Shown piece after piece: positions 1-7,682 of a DNA stretch of 12,282 bases. The stretch is taken from positions 1 through 12,282 of the forward strand of contig DCVL01000025.1 in NCBI GenBank assembly GCA_002328035.1, written 5' to 3'. A program made the translations under genes and the position numbers. This stretch comes from Geobacter sp. UBA2189. Its GTDB lineage: Bacteria > Desulfobacterota > Desulfuromonadia > Geobacterales > Pseudopelobacteraceae. Each line of letters starts with the position of its first letter. The first letter of the stretch is position 1. The notes beneath the pieces are model-generated. The model saw only the letters and a list, made by a program, of their open reading frames with translations, had not been told where the DNA came from and made no database searches.

Positions 1-35
1 GTGAGTGACGCTGTTGGGGGTTACTCTCGGGATGC

Positions 36-185
36 CTAGTCATACAAAAATGAGGAGAGATATTCGCCAAAGTGCGCTCTGTTTTCACGTTCATATTCCT
101 TCAGCAAAACCCTGAATTTATTTATAGCCGGGTCTATATGGCGGTAAGGCAACAGGGCTAATAGTATTTTATTGTAATATTTCAT
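36..185 (-). CDS. Small ORF, 49 aa, last gene of partner-switch operon
   Basis: This is a 49-codon reading frame starting with ATG three bases after the stop codon of the STAS gene and ending in TAG. The last codons of the STAS gene supply AGGA seven bases before the ATG, a well-placed ribosome binding site, so translation is probably coupled to the STAS gene. The product starts MKYYNKILLALLPYRHIDPA and is rich in aromatic and charged residues (KEYERENRAHFGEYLSSF). A short hydrophobic stretch (ILLALL) near the N-terminus is too short for a confident membrane span. I do not recognise the family. It could be a small regulatory partner of the STAS/kinase module, or the surviving tail of a longer gene. 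The good start signal and tight spacing favour a real gene. Confidence 0.55.
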   Translation of the reverse strand: MKYYNKILLALLPYRHIDPAINKFRVLLKEYERENRAHFGEYLSSFLYD

Positions 186-188
186 CGA

Positions 189-506
189 TTATTCCTGGAC
201 AGCTTCAGGTGCAAGCATGAAAATGCCACTCATTTTGAACAGCATTGTGTTGATATGGTTAGTTCCTCTTATATTTACTTTTATCTTTCTTTCTGTTTTG
301 AGCCTTTTCAGGCTTCTCAGAATAAGAGCAATACCCATTGAATTGATTCGGCCTACCTTGGCATAATCAAAAATAACGTTAGAACCTGAAATTTTATTTT
401 CAATAGTTTTAAAAACTGGCTCTGCCTGGATATCTATAATACCTGAAAGGTAAAATATTTCCTGTAGCCCCTGTTTATCTACGATATACGCTAATGTTTG
501 ATCCAT
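189..506 (-). CDS. STAS-domain anti-sigma factor antagonist-like protein
   Basis: This 105-residue protein is one STAS domain from end to end, the usual size for the SpoIIAA/RsbV family. The SGIID segment (residues 21-25) matches the GEID turn after the first strands. Residues 54-58 (INSMG) match the MDSSG/MDSTG loop that carries the phosphorylated serine in SpoIIAA and RsbV. Ser56 falls at the phosphorylation site, while the preceding Asp is Asn and the following Ser/Thr is Met. Family knowledge: unphosphorylated antagonist binds the kinase and frees its target, the kinase phosphorylates the serine and a PP2C phosphatase removes the phosphate. Both partner types are encoded just upstream. 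The ATG is preceded by a strong AGGGGG. The target of the switch is not visible here. Confidence 0.85.
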   Translation of the reverse strand: MDQTLAYIVDKQGLQEIFYLSGIIDIQAEPVFKTIENKISGSNVIFDYAKVGRINSMGIALILRSLKRLKTERKIKVNIRGTNHINTMLFKMSGIFMLAPEAVQE

Positions 507-554
507 ATATGAACCCCCTGCTCGGCACTTTTTCCGGCTTTATGAAAATTATAA

Positions 555-1121
555 TTAAATGGACTGCAATGATAAACTTCCCCCTACCACAGTTTCTATG
601 CCTGGAGAAATACGGATATAAAGGTTGTTCAAGATTTCCCAGATAAAGAAAAAACCTCGCCCTGTGCGTTCAGGGTCAGGATGGCTTTCCTGTAAATTCA
701 GAGAAAGACAAGACAAAACCTCCTTCTGTGTAAGAGAACCCCATGAATCCTGCACCTCCAGAACAAGCTGCACTCCGTCATAATAGTAACGAAGACGAAT
801 CATCTCACCAAAGGCAAGATCTCTAGGTTTTCTCAAAGGATACATGAGTGCCCCGTTGGGCAGACGGGGAGCAGCATAGAGTGCATTTTCCAGCATCTCG
901 TCCAGCATCAATGAGGCTTTTTGGCTCAAAATTGAATGTTCTTCATCGTCTTCGCCAATTAATGAGGTGACTTCATCTATCAATATTGACTTATCCGAGG
1001 AGCTGGTGAGATCTCTAACAAAAGTATTTCGACCATTGGGGAACAAAAATTCGTGACTGGAAATACTGGAGCTGGTTCTATTTGCAAAGATTAAAGAGGT
1101 TGAACTTTTTGAAGCATTCAT
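555..1121 (-). CDS. HATPase-fold serine kinase, RsbW/SpoIIAB-like
   Basis: This is a GHKL-fold ATP-binding protein of 188 residues from the chosen ATG. The N-box is at residues 74-80 (DEMLENA, spacing E-x3-N as in SpoIIAB). The G1 box is D125-S-W-G128, and a G-R-G motif at 155-157 followed by FFFIWEI forms the ATP-lid end. There is no histidine-kinase H-box or dimerisation domain, so it fits anti-sigma-type serine kinases that phosphorylate STAS partners. About 45 N-terminal residues are Ser/Thr-rich and not conserved-looking. An in-frame TTG seven codons upstream (1142) lies inside the phosphatase gene and has no ribosome binding site. ATG at 1121 lies seven bases after the phosphatase stop codon, with an AGGA further upstream, so it was preferred. 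Its partner protein besides the STAS protein is unknown. Confidence 0.82.
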   Translation of the reverse strand: MNASKSSTSLIFANRTSSSISSHEFLFPNGRNTFVRDLTSSSDKSILIDEVTSLIGEDDEEHSILSQKASLMLDEMLENALYAAPRLPNGALMYPLRKPRDLAFGEMIRLRYYYDGVQLVLEVQDSWGSLTQKEVLSCLSLNLQESHPDPERTGRGFFFIWEILNNLYIRISPGIETVVGGSLSLQSI

Positions 1122-1128
1122 TGAATAT

Positions 1129-2358
1129 TTACCGTCCTGCAATTAATAGAGTTACATCATCATCAAAAGAATCCTGGCAGGCAAACTCCCTTGCTTCGGC
1201 AAGCAAGAGATCTTTAAGCTGCTCCGGTGATAACTGCCTGCCGGTCTTTAAAGTTTGTTTGAACTTGTTCTGGCCGAATGCCTCGGCAAAACAGTTTTCC
1301 GATTCTATGATGCCGTCGCTAAACATCAAGAACATGTCCCCAACATTAAATTGAATTATCATTTCCCCATATACGGCTTGTTCATCAAACCCGAGGGGAA
1401 ATCCTGCGTCAATCTCAATCTCAGACCACTCACTTGTGGATGCATCAAACAGCCAGGGGTAAGGATGGCCGGCTGATGAGATAGTAAGCTTATTTGTCTC
1501 AGGTTCTATCAGAGCTATAAGGGCTGTCATCATTAATTGCTGACGTGCTGTGGCAAGTACGGCACGATTCATGCCGTAAAGCAGTTCTCCAGGATTACTT
1601 ATCCCGTTATCCAACAAGACCTGAAGACCGGCCTTTGCAGCCGTTGTTACCAATCCGGCTTGTACACCATGCCCCGTCACATCAGCTACCAAAAGACCAA
1701 GCTTGTTATCGCCCAACAGGAATAAATCATAAAAGTCACCACTGATCTCGCTCGAATTAACCAGTGCGGCAGAAACCGAAATTCCGGCATGCTGCATCGG
1801 TGTATCAGGCAGTAGTTCAGTTTGTATCCGATGTGCCATCTCAACTTCGTGTCGTATGCGACTGCTAAGCATTTCAAGAGTTTCAAGAAGTTTGCCCTGC
1901 ATACGTGAAATGGTCATTATAAGATCTGAAACAGCTACTATCCCAATGCACCTTTTGTCTTCTATAATACCAAAACAGTCATTCTCCAAAGCAGGATCCC
2001 TGTTTAGCAGTTCTTGTAGTCCTTGATGTACATCCCAATCTGATGGCATTAGCATAGGATTAATATCCAAAAGCATCCTGATAGGTTTGCGGTAGTAGAT
2101 ATCCCGCGCAAAAGGCTTGGATAGATGTTTAAAAAAAAGGCTTCTTCGAGTTGTCAGGCCTTCAAAGAGGCCTTCGTTTTCAACTGGCAGCGCTAATAAT
2201 GAAGAATTCTGCTGAAATTTCTCAATAACGGCATTTACTGCCATACTGCCATTTATCGTTTCAGACCTTTGAGATATTTGTTTCAGTTTGGGGATTTCTG
2301 ATTCTAGCAAGATTATTCCTGTTGAAAACCGTACTTTAAGACAAGCTTGGCTGGCCAC
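1129..2358 (-). CDS. CBS-pair / SpoIIE-type PP2C serine phosphatase
   Basis: This is a two-part signalling phosphatase of 409 residues. Residues about 35-150 form a CBS pair: the first unit has ALPVENEGLFEGLTTRR (56-72), and the second has FGIIEDKRCIGIVAVSDLI (129-147). The linker PFARDIYYRKPI resembles CBS pairs fused to GGDEF/EAL proteins. A helical stretch (about 150-185) leads to the SpoIIE/RsbU-type PP2C domain. Metal-binding and core motifs are SGDFYD (206-211), ADVTGHG (225-231), SAGHP (295-299), FSDGI (346-350) and DDDV (399-402). The role by family is to dephosphorylate the STAS antagonist, with the CBS pair probably sensing an adenine nucleotide or similar ligand (inference). Start is GTG with AGGA five bases upstream. 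It is the first gene of the minus-strand operon and is divergent from the lipid operon. Confidence 0.88.
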   Translation of the reverse strand: MASQACLKVRFSTGIILLESEIPKLKQISQRSETINGSMAVNAVIEKFQQNSSLLALPVENEGLFEGLTTRRSLFFKHLSKPFARDIYYRKPIRMLLDINPMLMPSDWDVHQGLQELLNRDPALENDCFGIIEDKRCIGIVAVSDLIMTISRMQGKLLETLEMLSSRIRHEVEMAHRIQTELLPDTPMQHAGISVSAALVNSSEISGDFYDLFLLGDNKLGLLVADVTGHGVQAGLVTTAAKAGLQVLLDNGISNPGELLYGMNRAVLATARQQLMMTALIALIEPETNKLTISSAGHPYPWLFDASTSEWSEIEIDAGFPLGFDEQAVYGEMIIQFNVGDMFLMFSDGIIESENCFAEAFGQNKFKQTLKTGRQLSPEQLKDLLLAEAREFACQDSFDDDVTLLIAGR

Positions 2359-2635
2359 TATATTCCTGAAATATGACAGGAGAGTTACAGAAAGCTGATT
2401 TTTAGGTAAAAAGATTTGAAATTGGAGTTAAAATTTTAAGCAGATAAACGGTGTAGAGTGTAATGGCAAAACCTTTGCTTAAGAACCTGATATCAAGCTA
2501 TTAACCGATAAAGCCAAAATGCTGCATAATTCCCCCAAAAGTTACCAGATTGTTACCAATATCACGCACAATTGTCATAATCTTCTGATAGAACGGTCAA
2601 AATCAATCCAGTTGACGTACGATAGTGAGGTATTG
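2359..2635. promoter_or_regulatory. Divergent intergenic control region
   Basis: This stretch of about 277 bases separates the phosphatase operon (leftward) from the lipid operon (rightward). It is AT-rich, contains the perfect palindrome TTAAAATTTTAA at 2428-2439, and contains the sigma-54-like element described separately at 2464-2479. I saw no convincing sigma-70 -35/-10 pair for the leftward operon. An in-frame ATG at 2519 could extend the rightward gene into this region but has no ribosome binding site. Confidence 0.55.
2464..2479 (+). promoter_or_regulatory. Candidate sigma-54 (-24/-12) promoter
   Basis: The sequence TGGCAAAACCTTTGCT has the invariant GG and GC of a sigma-54 promoter exactly ten bases apart, and TGGCA and TTGCT match the consensus on both sides. 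Transcription would begin near 2490, leaving a leader of about 145 bases before the preferred start at 2636. It would drive the three-gene lipid operon under an enhancer-binding activator, none of which is encoded in the window. Confidence 0.55.
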
Positions 2636-5086
2636 ATGCCCGACATCTTTCTGAGCAGGCATAGCCCGCCTCAAGAAGAATATAAGCAGGACAGTGCCAT
2701 GGTATTCCGGGCATTAATGAGAGCTGGCGTCTCCCTTGATAGTCAGGAAAAAATAGTTGAGACAATACCGTTTTCAATAGGTGATATCACTGCTGGCTCT
2801 GAAAATGAACTACAGGCAGTAGTAGTTGGCGACCGTTGCCATGTTGATTTGCCGCAGGTTATAGAGCAGTCCGGCTATTTTGCGACTGTTCAGAGACGGG
2901 CTGCTTCGGGAGAGACCCCTCGTAAGGCAGTAACCGATCTTGAGAGCTTTCTTGCCAATAATAGTTCTAAAGTCTGGGAAAACAGTTGGGTTCGTTTTCC
3001 ATATCGGAAGCTTTCGTCTTTTGCCAGGCAGACCTTTAAAAATGACTTGATGACCGACAAAAAAAATCCTGGAGCAGGTCAAAGAGCAGATTCAGGGAAG
3101 TTCTTTTTTCAGGATAATAATGGCCAGATCATGCTGCGCCTACCTATCAGTTACCTGATAAAGCTGGCGCTGGCTGATCTGCTTGGTTCGCAGCAAATCC
3201 TGCCAGATTTGATTCGCAGTACCGGCATAAGGCTGCTTGGGCATTTCCTTAACGATAACACCTCACCTGAAACATTTTCCTTCAACGTTGTCTCCTCAAC
3301 TGAGAAACAGGGTTCTGGAATTGCAATCGCCAGTGAAACGGCGATCCGCTACCTGTTAACCCAATTACTGGTGCAGTATGCCAACCTGGCATTTGGTCTG
3401 CTGGAAAATGGTCAGGAGGCTCAGGTTTATTGTGCCCCTCATCCTCCAGTACGGCAAAAAGAATTAAATGAACATGTGCCGGATAGTTTCTACCGTGAGT
3501 TGTTTATGAGCCCCTGTCTTTCTGGTTGGGATAAAGGGGAGGAAAAGTTTCGGTATATGCAACTTTGCCACCAGGTTCTGTCTCGCAGTCAACTCAATGG
3601 TGTGGCAAAACTCCGTGATGCCGGTATTATACTCAATAATCTGGTTGTTTTGCCCAATCTCTCCAATATCAGTCTGGCCAATAATGGTACACACCTCAGT
3701 ATTGGCAGTCGTCGTCTCACAGCTGCCCTTGCCAACAAAGCTTCAGGATTTGGTGCTGCCGATGAGAAGCTGTTGGGAGATCTTGCAATCAAGATAACGG
3801 AACATTTTCTGCCCCTATTTGTAGGTACTTACACTGCTGCTCCATTCCGGTTAGGCTACGCTGATTTTCACCCGGAAAAAGCTTTGGGGTTTCTTCCCCA
3901 CGAGCTTGATTATACCCACCTGCGTATGCTCTGGCGTCGTTGGCGAAAAAAGGCCGATATATCGATCTTCGGTCAGCCTGTCACCCCCTTTGGCCCTCCT
4001 GTAATTGACCGTTTTCTGAGTAGAGTTTTTGATCTTAAAGGAGATTTTGTGCCGGATTATCGATTGGTCGATTATCTGGTATGTCTGCTTTCTACCGATA
4101 TGAGTCCGGCTCTGAGCGGTCAGCTTGGAAACAGCGATCAGCTACGGCAGGATTTGGCTCAGATGGGGGTTTTTGATGAGCAGATGTCACTCTATCTGCT
4201 CTATAAGCAACGTGAATTTAGTAAAATGGGTTTTTCAGGTTTTGAAGGGCGTCACTACAGTCTGTTTTACAGCTTCGTAAAAGACATGTCTCAGGCAGCT
4301 GACCTGCAGGTGCTGATCACAGCTTTGGCCTATCAATATATGGCCAGGGGGATAGACCACTCTGTAATACCGGATGGTTCAAGCATCGAAAGTGAGCGAA
4401 GGCAGGTGTTCTTCGCTTCAGCCATTGGCCTTCCCACCTTCTTTGTTCGTAAGGATACCTCTAACCACTTTCTCGCAGGGATTATACGCCGAACTCGGGG
4501 AGTCCGTCCCAGTAAGAGATATCCAGGCTATTTGAGGGTTCTGGTTTCGGAATACAGGCTGGCTCTCCTGGAAATGCTACGACAAGATGGCAGTGCTCTG
4601 GTTGAACAGATGGGTCTGAAAGAAACCCTTGATGAACTTAAGGAACGTCTGCAACAACCGGAACTTTATGCTGCCTCTGGACAGTTGACCAAGGGAATTC
4701 TGGACACGCTGGGGAGCCGGGCTCCACTTGCTACAGATGCCCGTACATTTAACACCGGAGCCGAGCAATATTACCGTACAAGTCTGAGACATAAACATAC
4801 CGAAGAGGCATTTGATCTGTTGCAGGCTCGGTGTCGAATAATGGATCAAGAAGAGTCAAACCTGGAAGAATCAGTCCGTAAAGCTCTCAGGCTATCACTT
4901 CAGGGAGAGGATGCTGCCAGCTTTCTCAAAAATAGAAAAGAGGATGTATTGCAGGGAAAAGCGTCCATATCCACTCTACAAAGGATTATCAACCTTCTTT
5001 TGATCACAGTCTATTCCGATGCGCAGCCGGTGAGCGAGCCGCTACGTCTGGAAAAGGAAGATATGCCGTGCTGCATCAGTATGTAG
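2636..5086 (+). CDS. Large uncharacterised protein (816 aa), lipid operon
   Basis: I do not recognise the family of this 816-residue protein. It has no clear signal peptide and no obvious long membrane span, so it is probably cytosolic or membrane-associated. Conspicuous segments are the glycine/asparagine-rich SLANNGTHLSIGSRRLT (near residue 350), FHPEKALGFLPHELDYTH followed by a very basic LRMLWRRWRKK (about 405-435), and DHSVIPDGSSIESERRQ (near 575). Several His, Asp and Arg residues in such motifs suggest an enzyme. The C-terminal quarter is charged and helical. I chose the ATG at 2636 because TGAGG lies five bases upstream, while the in-frame ATG at 2519 (855 aa) has none. Its end overlaps the start of the decarboxylase gene by 19 bases, so the two are co-translated. 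Role by context only: a step in lipid or lipoprotein modification. Confidence 0.75.
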   Translation: MPDIFLSRHSPPQEEYKQDSAMVFRALMRAGVSLDSQEKIVETIPFSIGDITAGSENELQAVVVGDRCHVDLPQVIEQSGYFATVQRRAASGETPRKAVTDLESFLANNSSKVWENSWVRFPYRKLSSFARQTFKNDLMTDKKNPGAGQRADSGKFFFQDNNGQIMLRLPISYLIKLALADLLGSQQILPDLIRSTGIRLLGHFLNDNTSPETFSFNVVSSTEKQGSGIAIASETAIRYLLTQLLVQYANLAFGLLENGQEAQVYCAPHPPVRQKELNEHVPDSFYRELFMSPCLSGWDKGEEKFRYMQLCHQVLSRSQLNGVAKLRDAGIILNNLVVLPNLSNISLANNGTHLSIGSRRLTAALANKASGFGAADEKLLGDLAIKITEHFLPLFVGTYTAAPFRLGYADFHPEKALGFLPHELDYTHLRMLWRRWRKKADISIFGQPVTPFGPPVIDRFLSRVFDLKGDFVPDYRLVDYLVCLLSTDMSPALSGQLGNSDQLRQDLAQMGVFDEQMSLYLLYKQREFSKMGFSGFEGRHYSLFYSFVKDMSQAADLQVLITALAYQYMARGIDHSVIPDGSSIESERRQVFFASAIGLPTFFVRKDTSNHFLAGIIRRTRGVRPSKRYPGYLRVLVSEYRLALLEMLRQDGSALVEQMGLKETLDELKERLQQPELYAASGQLTKGILDTLGSRAPLATDARTFNTGAEQYYRTSLRHKHTEEAFDLLQARCRIMDQEESNLEESVRKALRLSLQGEDAASFLKNRKEDVLQGKASISTLQRIINLLLITVYSDAQPVSEPLRLEKEDMPCCISM

Positions 5087-6054
5087 AGCGCTATAGTGGA
5101 TCAGTAATTACTGAACGGATGATGGGTGACCATCTGATCAGGCTCTTGTACGATAAAGTCAGGGAAAATAGTACATCATTGTTCAATCTATTGACTAGCA
5201 GTTGGTCTTCATCGTTGCTGAGTGCAGTTAATTTTGATCTGCCACTGTCAAACAGCGCCTCTTTTGCAGCCCGTTGCGGTATAAACCCCGATGAGTATCT
5301 TGAACCGCCGGAATCACTTAATACCCCACGGAAGGTATTTGAGCGTAAGATTCGCTATAATGAGTGTCGTCCGATCCCTCAAGTGCCAAAAGCGGTTCTT
5401 TCCCCTGCTGATGCAAGGGTGCTTATTGGTTCATTGCAGCAACAGTCTCTCTTTCTGATCAAAAACAAGTTCTTTGTAATGGAAGAACTTCTCGGATCCG
5501 CAAATAAAGTCTGGCTTACAGCCTTCAATGAAGGTGACTTTGCTATCTTTCGCCTGACGCCTGACAAATATCACTACAACCACACACCTGTTGCTGGAGA
5601 GGTAATAGATCATTATCAGATTGATGGCAGCTATCACAGCTGTAATCCATCTGCCGTGATAAGTGTTGTAACGCCATATTCAAAAAACAAGCGGGTTGTT
5701 ACCATAATTGACACTGACGTTAAAGGTGGAAGCCAGGTGGGATTGGTTGCGATGATTGAGGTGGTTGCACTTATGATAGGCGATATTGTACAGGCCTACA
5801 GCAGCGCTGGCTATGACTCTCCGCAGCCTGTAAGCAAAGGCATGAATTTACTTCAAGGCCAGCCCAAAAGCCTTTATCGGCCTGGGAGTAGCACTGATAT
5901 TCTGTTGTTCCAGCAGGGACGTGTGCAGTTCTGTCCAGATCTGATACAGAACCAGCAGCGCAGGGATGTGCAGAGTCGTTTCAGCCTGGGATTTGGACAG
6001 CCGCTGGTGGAGACGGATATCAAGGTAAGATCTCTTCTGGCAACCGCTACCTGA
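5068..6054 (+). CDS. Phosphatidylserine decarboxylase-like proenzyme
   Basis: The C-terminal two thirds of this 328-residue protein follow the phosphatidylserine decarboxylase pattern. SPADARV (112-118) carries Asp115. PDKYHYNHTPVAGEV (165-179) carries His169 and His172, matching the PRDYHRVHMP motif of the E. coli enzyme. RPGSSTDILLF (271-281) sits at the self-cleavage/pyruvoyl site, where the usual GST is GSST, with Ser274 the likely pyruvoyl precursor. The D/H/S triad is therefore present, although the cleavage motif has one extra residue. The N-terminal 105 residues are not typical of short bacterial Psd and contain no clear membrane helix. Start is GTG with AGGAAG seven bases upstream, inside the preceding gene. 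By family it decarboxylates phosphatidylserine to phosphatidylethanolamine, but in this operon a different amino-phospholipid or a peptide-linked serine substrate is possible. Confidence 0.82.
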   Translation: MLHQYVERYSGSVITERMMGDHLIRLLYDKVRENSTSLFNLLTSSWSSSLLSAVNFDLPLSNSASFAARCGINPDEYLEPPESLNTPRKVFERKIRYNECRPIPQVPKAVLSPADARVLIGSLQQQSLFLIKNKFFVMEELLGSANKVWLTAFNEGDFAIFRLTPDKYHYNHTPVAGEVIDHYQIDGSYHSCNPSAVISVVTPYSKNKRVVTIIDTDVKGGSQVGLVAMIEVVALMIGDIVQAYSSAGYDSPQPVSKGMNLLQGQPKSLYRPGSSTDILLFQQGRVQFCPDLIQNQQRRDVQSRFSLGFGQPLVETDIKVRSLLATAT

Positions 6055-6069
6055 CGAAAGGAACAGATC

Positions 6070-7125
6070 GTGGCAAACATAATGTTTCTGACTATTACAG
6101 CTGTAATACTGGCTCTATATCTTTGGTGGGGCTTCCGTGTACTTCCAGGTGAGCGGTGGCAGATGCTTGCTACTGTGCCAAAGCTAAAAAACAGTAACGG
6201 GAGCTGGCAGGGGATAAATTATACCTGGTACGGTCTTCTAAACGCTAATGCCCATTTAATGGCTGTTGCAGTGCTCTTGATATTGCTGGGTTCTTTGGGG
6301 ATACCTACATTGGCAATAGTGCTCCTCGCCCTTGGCATACTGTCTTGTTGTTTGCCTGCAGCAAAGATAGTGGCATATATCGTCGAAAAAAAGTCTCACA
6401 CCTTTACTGTAGGAGGAGCGGTTTTTGTTGGTATCATCATAACGCCCCTGGTAATTATGATGTTAAACCGTTTTGCGGGTTCCGCGCTTGGTTTTCAAAT
6501 ACCTGTTATTGCAGCGTGGGCGGCCATTGCAATCTCTTACACTTTTGGCGAGGGTTTGGGACGCCTGGCCTGTATCAGCTTTGGTTGCTGCTATGGAAAA
6601 CCGCTGAATGATGAAAAATCTGCGATTATAAGATTTTTCAGCGGTTCCGGTTTTACCTTTTACGGAAAGACGAAGAAGATTGTATATGCCGACGCCCTTG
6701 AAGCTATTCCTGTCATTCCTGTACAGGCCATGACTGCCATACTCTATACGACATCTGGTCTGATAGCTACAGCTCTTTTCCTGTCATCCCATCAATCCGC
6801 TGCATTTTTGACTGCAATCATAACTACCCAGACATGGCGCATATTTTCTGAGACTCTCCGAGCAGATTATCGCGGTTCAGGAAAGATCTCGGCCTACCAG
6901 ATTATGGGATCAACAGGGATGTTGTATGCTGTAGTCATGTCGCTATTTATGGAACAAACCGCCTCTGATGTAATACCGCAAATTGGTGAAGCCCTTAATC
7001 TGATCTGGCAGCCAGGTGTCTTACTTTTTCTCCAGGGTGTCTGGTTGGTGGTATTTCTTTATACCGGACGCAGTACGGTTACAGGGGCTAATCTTAGCTT
7101 TCATGTCCACCATGAGCGGATCTGA
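6070..7125 (+). CDS. Lgt-like (prolipoprotein diacylglyceryl transferase family) membrane protein
   Basis: This 351-residue polytopic protein has about seven hydrophobic segments. Family marks of Lgt are the glycine-rich stretch after His110 (HTFTVGGAVFVG), GEGLGRLACISFGCCYGKP (160-178; compare the GRLG/GCCYG signature), the IPVQA segment near 216-220 matching the Lgt PTQ region, and ETLRADYRGSGKISAYQ (261-277) matching the C-terminal arginine motif. Lgt moves diacylglycerol from phosphatidylglycerol to a prolipoprotein cysteine in the inner membrane. This protein is longer than usual at its N-terminus and lies in an operon with a PSD-like enzyme, so a divergent lipid or protein acceptor is plausible. 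It starts with GTG, with AAAGGAA upstream, 15 bases after the decarboxylase stop. It need not be the housekeeping lgt, so no symbol is given. Confidence 0.72.
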   Translation: MANIMFLTITAVILALYLWWGFRVLPGERWQMLATVPKLKNSNGSWQGINYTWYGLLNANAHLMAVAVLLILLGSLGIPTLAIVLLALGILSCCLPAAKIVAYIVEKKSHTFTVGGAVFVGIIITPLVIMMLNRFAGSALGFQIPVIAAWAAIAISYTFGEGLGRLACISFGCCYGKPLNDEKSAIIRFFSGSGFTFYGKTKKIVYADALEAIPVIPVQAMTAILYTTSGLIATALFLSSHQSAAFLTAIITTQTWRIFSETLRADYRGSGKISAYQIMGSTGMLYAVVMSLFMEQTASDVIPQIGEALNLIWQPGVLLFLQGVWLVVFLYTGRSTVTGANLSFHVHHERI

Positions 7126-7226
7126 TTCCAGTTGACAGACGTAGTTTATACAGAAGTTAGTACTAGGGGTAACCCCAACATTCGTGTAACCAAGCGCAAA
7201 GTAGCAGTCATGAAGCGTCCCAATAC

Positions 7227-7258
7227 ACAGAAATAACATTGTCGCGTGTCATTTCTGT
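7227..7258. terminator. Inverted repeat between convergent operons
   Basis: ACAGAAAT and its exact reverse complement ATTTCTGT flank a 16-base centre. Pairing continues for three or four more bases after one mismatch. It lies between the ends of the convergent lipid and effector operons, so a bidirectional terminator is the simplest reading. There is no long T tract on either side, so intrinsic termination is uncertain. A shorter GGGG/CCCC hairpin (7166-7176) lies just upstream. Confidence 0.35.
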
Positions 7259-7286
7259 TGTTGCATATTTCAGATAGAGTTTGTTT

Positions 7287-7682
7287 TCACCGTTCCCGCC
7301 CTGCCTCCTGAAACGCCTTACTCACCGGTGAAAAGAAGTACTCCAGTACCGACCGTGTCCCCAGCTTGATCTCCGCAGTCACCTGCATTCCGGGTGTCAG
7401 TTTGTGTTTCTTGCCATCCGTCATCAGTTGCTGATTAGACAGGTTTATCAGCGTCCGGTAGTGCAGCTGTGTACTGGTCTTGCTGGTCGGCACAATCCCC
7501 TGTTCTCCCATCTTGGGCTGTCCCTTGTTTTCACTGGCATCTGCACTGACTTGATCCACGGTTCCATCTACCATCTCGTACTTCTGGAAGGTAAAGGCTG
7601 ACAGTTTAAGTTTAACCAGCTGCTTTGTTGAATACTCAGGTGTACCAAGCTTACCAAGCGCGTCAGCCAATGTGTATGCCAT
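7287..7682 (-). pseudogene. HlyD-family type I secretion adaptor, C-terminal fragment
   Basis: This 131-residue product matches only the last third of HlyD-type membrane fusion proteins: LVKLKLSAFTFQKYEMVDGT (22-41), YRTLINL (75-81), LTPGMQVTAEIKLGTRSVLEY (95-115) and the terminal SPVSKAFQEAGRER. The N-terminal membrane anchor, coiled coil and lipoyl half are absent. The first 20 residues (MAYTLADALGKLGTPEYSTK) do not resemble HlyD and seem to come from another gene, fused at about residue 21. It nevertheless retains a good GGGAGG ribosome binding site, and its ATG overlaps the preceding stop as TAATG. Full HlyD is about 400-480 aa and links the ABC exporter to TolC, which this fragment cannot do. 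It is best read as a deletion remnant of the exporter genes that once served the effectors upstream. Confidence 0.72.

Noticed and set aside
12..24. TGTTGGGGGTTAC near the left edge resembles TGTTGGGGTTACC (complement of 7166-7180)
   Set aside because: The similarity is about 13 bases with a length difference and no extended match, which is too little to call an intergenic repeat without a genome search.
2519..2635. In-frame extension of the large lipid-operon gene to an ATG at 2519
   Set aside because: There is no ribosome binding site before 2519, while TGAGG lies five bases before the ATG at 2636. The N-terminal 39 residues show no conserved-looking or signal features.
7166..7176. GGGGTAACCCC as an intrinsic terminator
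   Set aside because: It has a four-base stem with no following T run. The longer inverted repeat at 7227-7258 is a better candidate.
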